NCBI GenBank assembly: GCA_036274895.1 | Contig: DASUEU010000061.1 | Span: 47,609 to 111,608, forward strand | Source: CALMKX01 sp036274895 | GTDB lineage: Bacteria > Acidobacteriota > Thermoanaerobaculia > Multivoradales > SZUA-115 | Length of the DNA: 64,000 bases | Direction of reading: 5' to 3' | Shown here: one piece after another, positions 30,804-40,800 of the stretch | Layout: each line of letters begins with the position of its first letter | Position numbering within the stretch: position 1 is the stretch's first letter | Notes under the pieces: model-generated | What the model was told of the DNA's origin: nothing | Databases searched by the model: none | The model's input: the letters and a program-made list of their open reading frames with translations, nothing else | Position numbers and translations under genes: made by a program

Positions 30804-33800
30804 TCAGGCCGGGCCGGCGGGCGCTCCTCGTGCCTTACTCGGCTCTCGCCTTGCGGGCAGCCAGCCCGGCAGGTCCGCCTCGAAGTCGCCCCGCCAGCCT
30901 TCCTGCTCCACCACCGCCACCAGCTCCGGCCCCAGGGCCCGCTCCACCAGCAGCTCGCCCAACAGCCGGTATGCCTCGTGCTGGGCATCGTCGAACGCCA
31001 GATCCGCGGTGGTGACGTGCGGGAAGTCCGGGAAGCGCTGCCGGTAGAACGTCAGGGCCGAGGGCAGGCCGGGGACCATGGCGGCCTTGATCAGGATCAG
31101 CCAGCCGCGCTCCTCGCTGCCCCCCTTCTGCGCCGGTGGATAGGTGACGCGGCCCACAGCGAAGCCACGCCGCGAGAGTCGGCTCTCGGGATCTGGGCGC
31201 AGGGCTGCGAGGTCGATCTCGACCCTGGCCACGCGATCGATCTCGGCCTGGTTCAGGGCTCTCAGGAAGGACTTCAGGCCCAGCCCCGGGTCGTGCTCGG
31301 CATCGCAGGCCAGGATCAGCTGGCAGCGCCGGCGCAGCAGGGGGTAGATGCCGACGTTGTCGCCACTGTGGGCGCCGTCCGAGAGGTGGATCAGCCGCCC
31401 GGCGGCGTCGGTCGAGCCAAGCATCTCGCGCACGAGGCGCCAGGGCCAGAAGACCCAACTCTCGCGCCGGGAGGTGAAGCGCCCGCCGCGGTGACGGGGG
31501 TTCTCCAGCCACTGCCCCAGGCGGGCGTTGAACAGGGTCATGAAGAACGACTGGGCGAAGAAGGTGCCGGCCCCCATGGCCGTGGAGACCGCGGCGCCGG
31601 AGATGGTCATAGCCCGGGCGAGCTTGGTCTCGCCGCCCCGGTAGAGCCGAGTGTCGAGGAAGCCGGTGGTGGTCGAGCCGCAGTAGAGCTTCGCCAGCTC
31701 GAAGGAGTCCGCACGCTGGCTGCGCCGGGCGAGATCCCGCGAGCGGGTGAGATTGAGGCCGCACGACAGCACGTGGTAGGGCGCCGAGGTCACGCACTCG
31801 ACAGCACCCTCTTCCTTCCTGGCCGCCAGGCTCTCGACGGGCACCGGCGTCAGGCGAAGGGCGAGGTTCGCCCCTCGCGGCGCTGCGGAGGCCAGTCCAT
31901 GGAGCGCGGTCAAGGGCATCTCGGCGTCGTCGCGCAGCAGCTCCGGCACCCCAGGAGTGCCGGTGCCCTCCCTGGGCTGCCCAAAGGTCTGGAGATAGGT
32001 CTCGACCAGGCGGTCGCGGTAGAAGTAGTGGAGGGACATCCGGTTGAAGTCCACGCCAAAGCCGAGGACGATCAGGCCGAGGCCGGCCCACAACGCGAAG
32101 CAGAATCGGAAGGCCGTGCCAGGGCTCGGGGAGCCCTCTTCCAGCCGTAGCACCAGCACGCAGAGGAGCACGAAGGTGCCCAGGATCACCACGGCCGCCA
32201 GCAGGGCCAGGACGAGACGGAGCAGCGGCCGAAATAGCTTCCTGACGATGCCCATCGGGCCGGAGCCCTCCTCGCCCGCCCCCATGCCGCCAGCGAGCCA
32301 GCGATAGAGCAGGCCGCCCACGGCCGCCAATCCGCTGGTCTTCCACGAGAGGTCCGGGCTGGAGTCCAGCCAGTGGATGGCCCAGGGCAGGCAGGCCACG
32401 CCGAAGGAAAGGGGAATGAGGTAGTTGAAGATCCCCTTCCAGGCCGCGAAGCGGGAGCGCTCGTTGCGGCCGAAGAGACCCAGCACGTTGACCGGCCAGT
32501 GCGAGAGCAGGGCGACCGCCCAACCGCCGACATAGACGCCGAGCGGCAGCATCAGGGCGGGCAGGGAGGGGCCGTTCTTCGAGACGTGAGCGCAGGTAAC
32601 CAGGAGAGCGGCGAGGGCGGTGACCACCAGCAGAGCCCAGGCGGACTGGTGCTCGCGGACGTCTTCGATCGAGTCGCCGTGGCGCACGAACCAGCGGTCG
32701 GGCAGGGACCACACCAACACGGCAGCTAGTGCCATGGCCCCGCCCAGCACCAGGCTGCCGACCATGGCGCCGAGCCAGAATGGGTTGGAAGCCCCGGCCT
32801 GGGCGCCCCAGATCTGGGAGGTCAGCGCCTGCCAGTACTCGCCCCACCCGAGCCGGGGAAGAGGGCCGATCATCGCGCCGAGCACCATCAGGTAGAGCCC
32901 GGCGGCCACCGACAGGAAGAGCAGGAAAGCGAGCAGGTGGTAGAAGATCCCGCCCAGCACCTGGCCCACCGCCCGCAGCACGTCGCGGTGGATCAGCCGG
33001 CGGCGCAAGAACAGGAAGTCCGCGCGCGAGCGCAGGTGGTCCAGCTCGGCCCTGGCGTCGAAGGGCTCCTTCAAGTCCGGTTGCTGATCGGTTTCTCGTT
33101 CGAAGGGGAATTTCTCCCGCCGAGTGCTGAAGCAGGCCCACCGGCCTGGCGGGATTTCGTATTGCTTCGCCGGATCCCGGTCCGCTTCGCTGGCCCCGGG
33201 GCAACGGAGCGACAGCAGCGAGGACAGGGCCGAGCCGATGTAGCCGCCGCCGGAGACGGTCGACAGGTAGTCGACGAGCGGCAACCGGCCTTTCCTCGCC
33301 AGGGCCTGGAGAGTGCCCAGGTTGAAGGTGGCCGAGCGGATGCCGCCCCCGGAAAGGGCGAGGCCGATCCAGCCCTTGGGGAATTCGAGCTTGGCCCTGA
33401 CCTCCTTCGCCTCGTCGTCCGCGAGCACGCGCCGACGCTCCTGGTACGCCCGCTCGGCCGGTTCGACTCCTTCCCTGAAGCTCACCGTCAAGGGCTCGGG
33501 AGAGTCGTCTTTCTCGCTGCGCAGCGCACCGGCTGCCCAGGCCCGCACCCGCACCGTCAGGGCAATCGCGAGCGCGATGGCCACGAAGACGAGAAGCAAG
33601 AACTTCCCTGTCGCCGCGCTGCTCCCCAGCCGTGTCAGCCAGGCATCCACAGGCCCGCCGCGGCCAGCCAGAACCTGACCGAGGCAGACGTTCTCCACGT
33701 AGTCCAGAGCGCCCGCCGCGACCGGCGCGGCGAGCAGGGCGCGGCGCAGGGGACGGCGGCGCTCGATGACCGGGATCAGCAGCCAGACCAGGCTGAGGGC

Positions 33801-34151
33801 GAGCACGACGTAGGCGGGGATGAACCACATGTCCAGGGCCAGGTTGCGGGCGGCGCAGGCGAGCAGGGAGTGCTGCTCGAAGCCCGGATGCGAGCAGACT
33901 TGGTTGCGACCGACCGCCCACTGGCCCACGATCGCCGAGGCCGCACGAGGATCCGCCACCAGCTCCAGGTCGACCACCGACTTGCCCGAGGCGCTCCCCG
34001 CGGTCAACGCAGTGGAGCTCTCGTACATCTCGAGGGCGAGCCACCCTGCCAGGCACAGCGCTGAGAGAGCGATCGCCAAGACGACCCATTGTCTCTTGTC
34101 CACCAGAAGCCTCCTTGGGCCCACCACCTGAGCAGGGCTTGCGTTCCCCAC
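30804..34151 (-). CDS. Large multi-pass membrane patatin-like phospholipase
   Basis: 1115 residues. Patatin features: LALSGGGIRSATFNLG (oxyanion loop, about 264-279), nucleophile S300 in LSTVSGGGYIGS, and the catalytic Asp in LSDGAHSGDNVGIYPLL near the C-terminus. Unusually, the catalytic halves are split by roughly 500 residues holding about eight to ten membrane helices, and the N-terminus has further helices (21-40, 108-127, 184-200). Such patatin/membrane fusions are seen scattered in environmental bacteria without an assigned role. Next to the kinase gene. The other long frame here is an out-of-frame shadow, judged by its Arg/Pro bias. Confidence 0.85.
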   Translation of the reverse strand: MGNASPAQVVGPRRLLVDKRQWVVLAIALSALCLAGWLALEMYESSTALTAGSASGKSVVDLELVADPRAASAIVGQWAVGRNQVCSHPGFEQHSLLACAARNLALDMWFIPAYVVLALSLVWLLIPVIERRRPLRRALLAAPVAAGALDYVENVCLGQVLAGRGGPVDAWLTRLGSSAATGKFLLLVFVAIALAIALTVRVRAWAAGALRSEKDDSPEPLTVSFREGVEPAERAYQERRRVLADDEAKEVRAKLEFPKGWIGLALSGGGIRSATFNLGTLQALARKGRLPLVDYLSTVSGGGYIGSALSSLLSLRCPGASEADRDPAKQYEIPPGRWACFSTRREKFPFERETDQQPDLKEPFDARAELDHLRSRADFLFLRRRLIHRDVLRAVGQVLGGIFYHLLAFLLFLSVAAGLYLMVLGAMIGPLPRLGWGEYWQALTSQIWGAQAGASNPFWLGAMVGSLVLGGAMALAAVLVWSLPDRWFVRHGDSIEDVREHQSAWALLVVTALAALLVTCAHVSKNGPSLPALMLPLGVYVGGWAVALLSHWPVNVLGLFGRNERSRFAAWKGIFNYLIPLSFGVACLPWAIHWLDSSPDLSWKTSGLAAVGGLLYRWLAGGMGAGEEGSGPMGIVRKLFRPLLRLVLALLAAVVILGTFVLLCVLVLRLEEGSPSPGTAFRFCFALWAGLGLIVLGFGVDFNRMSLHYFYRDRLVETYLQTFGQPREGTGTPGVPELLRDDAEMPLTALHGLASAAPRGANLALRLTPVPVESLAARKEEGAVECVTSAPYHVLSCGLNLTRSRDLARRSQRADSFELAKLYCGSTTTGFLDTRLYRGGETKLARAMTISGAAVSTAMGAGTFFAQSFFMTLFNARLGQWLENPRHRGGRFTSRRESWVFWPWRLVREMLGSTDAAGRLIHLSDGAHSGDNVGIYPLLRRRCQLILACDAEHDPGLGLKSFLRALNQAEIDRVARVEIDLAALRPDPESRLSRRGFAVGRVTYPPAQKGGSEERGWLILIKAAMVPGLPSALTFYRQRFPDFPHVTTADLAFDDAQHEAYRLLGELLVERALGPELVAVVEQEGWRGDFEADLPGWLPARREPSKARGAPAGPA

Positions 34152-34222
34152 CTTGGACGGCCATGGGCGGAGGTTGTTCCGTCGCCCGGCTTGGACTATC
34201 TTCCCGAAGCCACTTCCTGGCT

Positions 34223-34537
34223 ATGGAGACTTCGATGCTCGATCAGATCTCGAAGGCCGCCTTCGATCCCCTGCGGGGACAGACCTTCCGCCTGAGCTAC
34301 GGCGCGGACCAGAGCCTGGACCTCGAGCTGGCCGAGACCACCTCTCTCGGCGCCGCATCCAAGTCCTCGCCCCACCGCGCTCCTTTCACCCTGGTGTTCC
34401 GGCACAACGGCGAGCGACGCAACCTGCCCCAGGGCACCTACGCCCTCGAGCACACCGATCTCGGCCGCCTGGAGATCTTCCTGGTGCCGATCGGCCCCGA
34501 CAGCCAGGGCATGCGCTACGAGGCGGTCTTCACGTAG
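34223..34537 (+). CDS. DUF6916-like small protein
   Basis: 104 residues: METSMLDQISKAAFDPLRGQ, then a small beta barrel (FRLSYGADQSLDLELAET, FTLVFRHNGERRNLPQGTYALEH, LEIFLVPIGPDSQGMRYEAVF). This matches the DUF6916 pattern; such proteins are repeatedly found next to tail-collar (MdpB) proteins, as here, but their job is unknown. It is on the opposite strand from the collar genes and overlaps the GNAT gene end by 8 bases. Confidence 0.7.
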   Translation: METSMLDQISKAAFDPLRGQTFRLSYGADQSLDLELAETTSLGAASKSSPHRAPFTLVFRHNGERRNLPQGTYALEHTDLGRLEIFLVPIGPDSQGMRYEAVFT

Positions 34538-35045
34538 GGGCCGGAGCCTCCGCGACGCTTTCCGCCCGCCACTCCATCAGGTAGTAGACGCCGACGGTAT
34601 CGATCGGCCGGAAGCCCAGCCGCTGGTAGAGGGCCAGGGCCGGGTTGTACATCTCGACGTGAATCGTCAAGGTCTTGCCGGCTGCCGCCGCCTCGGCCTG
34701 GAGCTCGCTGATCAACCGCGTGCCGATGCCGGCGCCGCGACTCGCCGGCAGTAGCGCGATGTCGATCAGGCGGATCTCGCGCGTCCAGCGCGCCACGTAG
34801 AGCCGGCCGACGGGCTCCCCGGCCACCACCACCAGGTCGAAGCGGGCCCCGGGGTAGTAGGTGTGGTAGTGGTGGTCCTGGGCGCTGAACTGCTGGGTGA
34901 GGAATGCCTCCTTTTGGCCCTCGGCCCAGTCCACCGTGGCCAATTCCTCCTCGCGCGTGCTCGCGTAGAGTCGGTAGAGGAAACCGCGGTCCTCCGGCCC
35001 GGTGGGGCGCAACTCGAGCGAGGAGACGGCGGGCGGCTCACTCAT
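34530..35045 (-). CDS. GNAT-family N-acetyltransferase
   Basis: 171 residues. GNAT fold with the acetyl-CoA motif LLPASRGAGIGTRLISELQAEA and the C-terminal YNPALALYQRLGFRPIDT. Substrate unknown. It overlaps the end of the Tat-protein gene by 8 bases and appears to be the last gene of the tail-collar operon, so it may modify a component of that system; a similar GNAT accompanies collar-protein genes in other bacteria as I recall. Confidence 0.88.
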   Translation of the reverse strand: MSEPPAVSSLELRPTGPEDRGFLYRLYASTREEELATVDWAEGQKEAFLTQQFSAQDHHYHTYYPGARFDLVVVAGEPVGRLYVARWTREIRLIDIALLPASRGAGIGTRLISELQAEAAAAGKTLTIHVEMYNPALALYQRLGFRPIDTVGVYYLMEWRAESVAEAPAPT

Positions 35046-35781
35046 CGAAAGGATGGTCGAAGCTCACCAGCAGCGAGCAGAGCTGATCGCTCGGCTTCTT
35101 GCGCGGAGCGAGCACCGCCGCCGGCCGCTCCCAGGTGCTCTCCGTGAAGCCCAGCAGGTAGAGGCCCCGGCGCAGCTTGGGCCGCCCGGCCTGCCAGTCG
35201 ACCGTGAAGTCGGTGGTGTAGCGGCCGAGCACGGGAGCGCCGCCGGTCGAGGAGCCGGGGTAGAGCACCTCGAGGGTGAGGGCGAGGCCACCATCTTCTC
35301 GCGTGGGGACGCGGAACATCAGAGGCGCGGCGTTGGAAGGGGCTGGCAGGCGGCGGCTGCCCCAGGCGTAAAAGGGCAGCATCGGGGGTAGGGTCGGATC
35401 GTCCTGCGGCATCCAGACGGTGAGCCAGCAGGCTCCGAAGCCGCCCTTCTTACCGGCGGGCATACGAGGGTAGAGGCCGTGGATGCGCATTCGGATGGTC
35501 TCGAGGGCCCAGCGCTGTTCGCCGAGGCCGAGGCCGGCGGCGGGCACGGCCTGCCAGGGTCCGGAGGCGCCGCCGATCCAGGGGCCGCGGCGGACCGAGG
35601 CAAAGTCCTCACTGCCGTCGAGGTAGCCCACGGACATCGGGCGATCGACCACATTAGCGGTGGCGAGCTCATTCGCCGCCCAGGCCCAGCGCGGCAGGGC
35701 CAGGCTCGCGACTCCCGCTGCTCCCCAGGCGATCAGGTCCCGGCGCGTGACGGCGGCGCGCATTTCGCGGCATTCTTGCAT
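35038..35781 (-). CDS. Tat-exported protein of unknown function in the tail-collar operon
   Basis: 247 residues. A twin-arginine leader (TRRDLIAWGAAGVASLALPRWAWAA) precedes a beta-rich domain: SVGYLDGSEDFASVRRGPW, an R-I-H-GLYPRMP strand, FYAWGSRRLPAPSNAAPLMF, RYTTDFTVDWQAGRPKLRRGLYLLGFT. I do not recognise a Pfam family. Tat export suggests folding before secretion. Overlap with the GNAT gene and shared direction with the three collar genes imply one operon. Confidence 0.75.
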   Translation of the reverse strand: MQECREMRAAVTRRDLIAWGAAGVASLALPRWAWAANELATANVVDRPMSVGYLDGSEDFASVRRGPWIGGASGPWQAVPAAGLGLGEQRWALETIRMRIHGLYPRMPAGKKGGFGACWLTVWMPQDDPTLPPMLPFYAWGSRRLPAPSNAAPLMFRVPTREDGGLALTLEVLYPGSSTGGAPVLGRYTTDFTVDWQAGRPKLRRGLYLLGFTESTWERPAAVLAPRKKPSDQLCSLLVSFDHPFDE

Positions 35782-35894
35782 GGTGACATCCCCCTCGACG
35801 GCTGAGTCAATTGCCAGCCGATATCATGCGGAACAGCTACCTTACTGCAAATAGTACTCGAAGGAGAGGGCTCTGGGGGAGCCAGTTCAAAGTC

Positions 35895-36161
35895 TCAGGT
35901 AGCTTCGAGATGATCGACCCGCGCCTGGAGGGTCTGGACGACTCCATCCAGGGCAAAGAAAAGCCGGTCCAACTCGGCCACCCACCGGACATCGACCCTC
36001 AGATGCTCGGCCAGCATGCGGAAACGCCAGGGGAACTCAGTTTCCTGGCCTTGCGGGGCTTCCATGGTGGCCGCCAACTCTACCTCAAACGGACCGCGGT
36101 CTCCGACCAGGATCCCCAACGATCCGGCCGAAGACCGCGAGGAGCGCCGTGCTCCTGACAC
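35895..36161 (-). CDS. Hypothetical protein (88 aa) in the tail-collar operon
   Basis: From GTG 36161; the C-terminal two-thirds read GPFEVELAATMEAPQGQE, FRMLAEHLRVDVRWVAELDRL and a heptad-like tail FALDGVVQTLQARVDHLEAT. Composition is protein-like, unlike the shadows around it. The N-terminal 15 residues are Arg/Ser-rich and the true start may lie inside. It lies between the collar genes and the Tat-protein gene on the same strand. No family recognised. Confidence 0.45.
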   Translation of the reverse strand: MSGARRSSRSSAGSLGILVGDRGPFEVELAATMEAPQGQETEFPWRFRMLAEHLRVDVRWVAELDRLFFALDGVVQTLQARVDHLEAT

Positions 36162-36234
36162 CTATCACCCGTAACTACTCCGCTCCGGTAAACCTGGTAA
36201 AGCTGCCTGAGCCTTCCGAAACCTCCTGGCCGAC

Positions 36235-36759
36235 CTAGGTCCGGGGCGGGAACACGCCCTGGAGGGCGATGCAGAAGTAGAAGGTCAGATACGGCATCAT
36301 GTTGTTGTGCGGCTGGTCACCGCCGGCGGGAGCCAGGGCCTCCGCCGCGGCCGTCTGGAGGCCGCTGGCCGAGTTCTGGTAGAGGAAGCCGTTAGTGGAC
36401 CGACCCAGGACTCGTGTGCTGTTGGGAGCCTTGAGGTCGCCGTCGTCCGAGGCAGCCCGGAGCGCGTGAGTGTGCGAGGGGATCTCGCTCTCGAGCAGGC
36501 TCACCGTCTCGGAACCGCCGGTCTCGCCGAGGTCGTGCAGGCTGAGGCCAGGGCCCTGGCCTGGGTGCATCGCTGCTCGGCCCTGGAGGTCCGGCAGCGC
36601 GAAGTTGCTCTTGCCGTTGCCGCCGTAGGTGGTGCCCAGGAGCGAGAAGAGCGCCGTGTTCTGCGACAGCGGCAGCAACTGCCCGTCGCACCAAGCCCAG
36701 CCTCTGGGAGCGAAGTTGAACGGGAAGATTCGGATCTCTGCGACGAAAGGATCTGCCAT
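36235..36759 (-). CDS. Phage tail collar domain protein (MdpB-like) 3
   Basis: 174 residues. The N-terminal collar signature FVAEIRIFPFNFAPRGWAW, CDGQLLPLSQNTALFSLLG, TTYGGNGKSNFALPDLQGR is clear, followed by a variable middle (SHTHALRAASDDG) and a C-terminal MMPYLTFYFCIALQGVFP. These are MdpB (microcystin-dependent protein B) / tail-fibre collar proteins. Third of three tandem paralogues here. In bacteria outside prophages their role is not established. Confidence 0.9.
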   Translation of the reverse strand: MADPFVAEIRIFPFNFAPRGWAWCDGQLLPLSQNTALFSLLGTTYGGNGKSNFALPDLQGRAAMHPGQGPGLSLHDLGETGGSETVSLLESEIPSHTHALRAASDDGDLKAPNSTRVLGRSTNGFLYQNSASGLQTAAAEALAPAGGDQPHNNMMPYLTFYFCIALQGVFPPRT

Positions 36760-36773
36760 GTTTCGCCTCCCGC

Positions 36774-37277
36774 TCAGGTGGGGCTCGGGAAGATCCCGAA
36801 CAGGGAAATGATGTAGTTGATGCAGAGGTAGGGCTGGAAGTTGGTGTGCGGCTGGCTCCCACCCACTGCCGAGATCGAGGCGACGTTCATGTTGCTGTTG
36901 GTCACGTCCTGGATGTACGGATTGATCGACACCGATTCCGCCAGCACGTTGTTGACCGGAGTAGCCACCGTACCGGCATTGGTCGAGGCTAGTAACGGGT
37001 GGCTGTGGGCAGGAATCTGGCTCACCGTCAGCGTGATCTCCTCTGCCCCGCCGGTCTCGGCCAGGATGAAGCCGTTGCCCTGGTGGACGGGAACCCGACC
37101 CCGCAGGTCCGGCAGGGCGAAGGTGCTCTGACCGTCTCCGCCATAGGTGGTACCGATCAACTGGAAAAGCGTTTCGTACTCCGAGATCGGCAGCAGCTGA
37201 CCTTCACAGAACATCCAGCCGGCGGGGGCGAAGTTCCCCGCGAACATGCGAATCTCACCGACGTAAGGTTGTGCCAT
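36774..37277 (-). CDS. Phage tail collar domain protein (MdpB-like) 2
   Basis: 167 residues with the same architecture: YVGEIRMFAGNFAPAGWMF, CEGQLLPISEYETLFQLIG, TTYGGDGQSTFALPDLRGR, a middle with VSQIPAHSHPL, and C-terminal QPYLCINYIISLFGIFPSPT. It is the most diverged of the three in its collar positions (EYETLFQLIG) and ends at 14 bases from the next paralogue. Confidence 0.9.
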   Translation of the reverse strand: MAQPYVGEIRMFAGNFAPAGWMFCEGQLLPISEYETLFQLIGTTYGGDGQSTFALPDLRGRVPVHQGNGFILAETGGAEEITLTVSQIPAHSHPLLASTNAGTVATPVNNVLAESVSINPYIQDVTNSNMNVASISAVGGSQPHTNFQPYLCINYIISLFGIFPSPT

Positions 37278-37287
37278 CGTTCTCCTC

Positions 37288-37785
37288 CTAGGTAGGCGAG
37301 GGGAAAATGCCCTGGAGGGCGATGCAGAAACTGAGGGTCAGGAAGGGCTGCATGTTCAGATGTGCTTGGCTGCCGCCGGTGTTGGCGACGGACGACGCAC
37401 CCAGAGCAGTCAGCGAGGCCGGCGGGCCGTAGACGTTGTTGGCGGCCGCCAGCACGTTGTTGACCGCTGGCGCCTGGTTGGCGTTGTTGGGGTTGCCGGA
37501 GAGGACGTGGACGTGGGTGGGGATCTCCGCGATCGACAGCGTGTGCGCCTGCTCGCCTCCCCGCTCACCGAGGGTATGGCCCGATCCCACGTGGATCGGC
37601 GCTCGGGCTCGCAGGTCAGGCAGCCCGAAGTTCACCCTCCCGTCACCGCCGAAGGTCGTGCCGAGCAGCGAGAACAACCCCTGGTTCTGGTTGATCGGCA
37701 GGAGCTGGCCATTGCACAAAGCCCATCCCCTCGGTGCGAACACAAAGCTCATGATTCGGATCTCGGACAAGAACGGTTCCGCCAT
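37288..37785 (-). CDS. Phage tail collar domain protein (MdpB-like) 1
   Basis: 165 residues: FLSEIRIMSFVFAPRGWAL, CNGQLLPINQNQGLFSLLG, TTFGGDGRVNFGLPDLRAR, AEIPTHVHVLSG, and C-terminal MQPFLTLSFCIALQGIFPSPT. First of the three in transcription order, preceded by AGGAGGA. 90 bases separate it from the end of the beta-helix protein gene. No other phage structural, lysis or integrase genes are near, so this is not an obvious prophage. Confidence 0.9.
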   Translation of the reverse strand: MAEPFLSEIRIMSFVFAPRGWALCNGQLLPINQNQGLFSLLGTTFGGDGRVNFGLPDLRARAPIHVGSGHTLGERGGEQAHTLSIAEIPTHVHVLSGNPNNANQAPAVNNVLAAANNVYGPPASLTALGASSVANTGGSQAHLNMQPFLTLSFCIALQGIFPSPT

Positions 37786-37875
37786 CAGTTTTCCTCCTCC
37801 GCAATAGGTGCCATCGGTGCCTCCCCACTTTCTCGCCCAGGTGGAGCCTGGAGCGTCTGCGCCGGGTGGAAGGGT

Positions 37876-40800
37876 CTACGGCGGCAGCGGGCAAGCCGCG
37901 CCTCCGACGAACCCTCCTCCGGGCGGCGAGTTGACAGTTGCCGAGCCCGTCGTCGAGATGTTGTTGCCGTTGACGAAGGTCACCACCGCGGCGGTGTCCG
38001 TCGCCGCCCCGCCATAACCAGGGAGCCGAATCGTCGAGTTGAAGCGCTGGCGGAGCCGGAAGTCGTCCGGAGCACCAGGCCCGTGGGTCAGCGTGTTCCT
38101 CAGCACGCCCGCTCCGCCCAGGCTCAGGCAAACGAAGTGAGCGTCGGGAACGCCGAAGATGTTGGGGTCCGCGGAACCGTTGTTGAGGAAGAAACCCTCG
38201 CGGCTGTTGGTGCCGTCCGAATGGCTCGAGTTGTTGCCCGTGACGGTCATGTTCAGGGTACCGCCGCCGTCGTTAGCCAGGACGTTGATCCCACGATCGA
38301 AGGTCTGGCGGATGGTGTTGTTGGTGACCGACATCGTATGGGTGCCGTTGCCGTGGGCCTCCACCGTGATGCCGGAAGCCTGCGTCGAGCCGGACTGGAA
38401 CGTGGCCGCCGTACCGATCGTGTTGCCGCTGATCGTGCCGCGCATGTTGGAGCCGGCGGCCGACGTGCCCAGGTTGGCCGTGATGGCGCTCAGGATCGCA
38501 CCGTTGATCACATTGTTGTCGATGTTGTAGTCCACCGTCCCGGCAAAGCCGGGTACGCCCGTCGCCGCGCTGATGGTGATGCCCTGCCCCAGCGCCGTCG
38601 CGTGGCCGCCCGACAGCGTGTTGCCGGAGAACACCACGTCTAGCACTCCCGAGTTGGCGGCGGAAGCCTGGAAGTGATCACCGCGACTGGCGGAGAACGA
38701 GCTGCCGGTGACGCTCACCGTCATGCTGGCAGTCCCGGAGGATTCGACCAAGAAGCCGTCGTTGCCGATCGACGAGTTGCTGCTGAAGGAGCCTCCCGTT
38801 ACCGTCAGGCCGTTGAGCGTGCCGCTGTTGTTGCGGATCACCACGTTGTCCTCGGCCGAGCCGCTGACCGTGACGTTCGACCAGGTGGAGGTTCCGAGCA
38901 GGTTGGACAGGTCCATGCCCGCCTCGCCGGCAGCGTTGCCGTTGGCGGTGACCTGGACGCTGGCCAGCGAAAGCCCGGTCACCGAGGACCCACGGATGCC
39001 GTCGTCTCCACCGTTCGTCACGTTCACCGAGGTCAAGCTGATGGTCCGGGTAGTGGTCAGGTGGATCCCCGGTCCAGTCGAGTTGTTGATCGTCCCACCC
39101 GAGCCAGCGCCCCCAGTGCCCGTGACGGTGAGTCCACCGCTGGTCCCGGTGCTGTTGAGCACGATGCCGCTGGTCGCTCCGTTCGAGGCGATGCTCTGGA
39201 ACGTCATCCCGCTCGCGCCGATGTTCGAGTTGGCGACGTTCAGCGCCGTGCCGGTGGTGCTGGTGATGGTGTTGACGGCGCCCATCACGTTGATCGCCGC
39301 CGCGCCGTTGATGGCGGCAAAGCCGGTGCCGCTGGTGGTGTCGATGTCGAGGCCGCCACTGTTGAAGTTGATGGTGGCCATGTCGTTGTTGTCGAGGGTC
39401 ACCGCGGCGTTGGCGCCGGTGTTGACCGCCTTGGTGCTACCGCTGAAGGTGAACGTGCCGGCGTTGGCGGTGTGGTTGTTCTGGAGGAAGATGCCCGTGC
39501 CGCTGGTGGCGTTCAAGTTGCCCGAGAGGGTCACGGTGGCGCCGGCGCCGGTCCGGTTGGTGATCTCCACCAGCCGGGCCGCACCCGCGTGCGAGATCGA
39601 GCCGCCGTAGGTGATGGTGCTGCCCCCGGCGTTGACGTCGAAGGCGTTGCCCGTCGAGCCGCTGATCGCACCGCCGGTGGCCACGAAGCTGCCGGTCACG
39701 CCGTCGAGGTTGACGCCCTTGCCGGCGCTGGTCGACGAGCTCACGGTGGTGAAGGTGGCGCCGGCCCCGAGGCTGACCGAGGTGAGGTCCACGGCCGCTC
39801 CGTTGGTGGCGGTGACGGTGTTGCTGGCGCCGCCGATGTTGATGGCGCCGACGGTGTTGCCGACCAGGCCGGCGCCGTTGGTGGCGGTCACGGCCAGGCT
39901 CGAGAAGTTGACCGTCGAGGTGGCGCTGGCGGTGACGGACACGCCGCTCGCGGCGTTGACCGTGGTCGGCCCGAAGGTGTAGGTGGAGCCACCGTTCAAG
40001 ATGCGGATGCCGGTGCCGGAGGCGCCTGAGATCGAAGTGCTGCCGGAGGTCACGGTGCCTGTCACCCCATCGAGGCTGATGCCGTGGCTCGCGCTCGAAG
40101 TCGAGGTGATGCTGGTGAAGTCGGCGTTGGCGACTCCGTTGGTCAGGTTGAGGGCCTGGCCGGTGCCGGAGAGGGTGACGTTGTCGAGGTCCAGGGTGCC
40201 GAAGGCATTGCCGAAGAGGTCGGCTCCCACCGAGTTGCCGACGTTGACGCCGCGGATGCGGTTGTTGGCCGCGAGCACGATGCCGTGGGCGACGCCGGTC
40301 GAGATGCTGGGGTGGACCCCGGCGGGGACGATCGTCTCGCCGCCCAGGACCAAGCCCTCCCCTTCGCCGATCAGCTGCTGGTCAGCCTCCAGTTCGATGG
40401 CAGCGTGGCCCCCCTCGAAGAGGAAGAGGATGTCGCCCGCAGCGTCCACGTCCCCCGCCCCGCCGGCGCCGCCGACGTTGGTGGCGGTGATGCCGATGAA
40501 GGGATTGGCCAGAGTGCCCTGGTTGGTGCCGCCGTGGGCGTCGTCCACGAACCAGATGCGCGCCCCGAGGTGGATCGTCACCTCGCCGGTATCGGTGTTG
40601 CCCTCGCCGTCCATCACCGTGTAGTTGAAGCTGTCGACCGTCCGGCCGAGACCCAGGGGCGGCTCGTAGGTGAAGGAGCCGTTGGCGGCGAGCGTCGCCG
40701 TGCCACCGAGCACGGTGGTCACGGGGGAGCCCGAGGTGTCCACCGTGAGGCCGCCGGTGCCGTCCGGGTCGCGGTCGTTGGCGAGCAGGCCCTGGGCCAG

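Noticed and set aside
30835..34164. An alternative 1109-codon minus-strand frame over the patatin gene.
   Set aside because: Arg/Pro/Gly-biased shadow; the other minus frame has the patatin motifs and membrane helices.
36235..37785. Prophage remnant around the tail-collar genes.
   Set aside because: No capsid, portal, tail-tube, lysis or integrase genes; collar proteins of the MdpB type occur commonly without phages.
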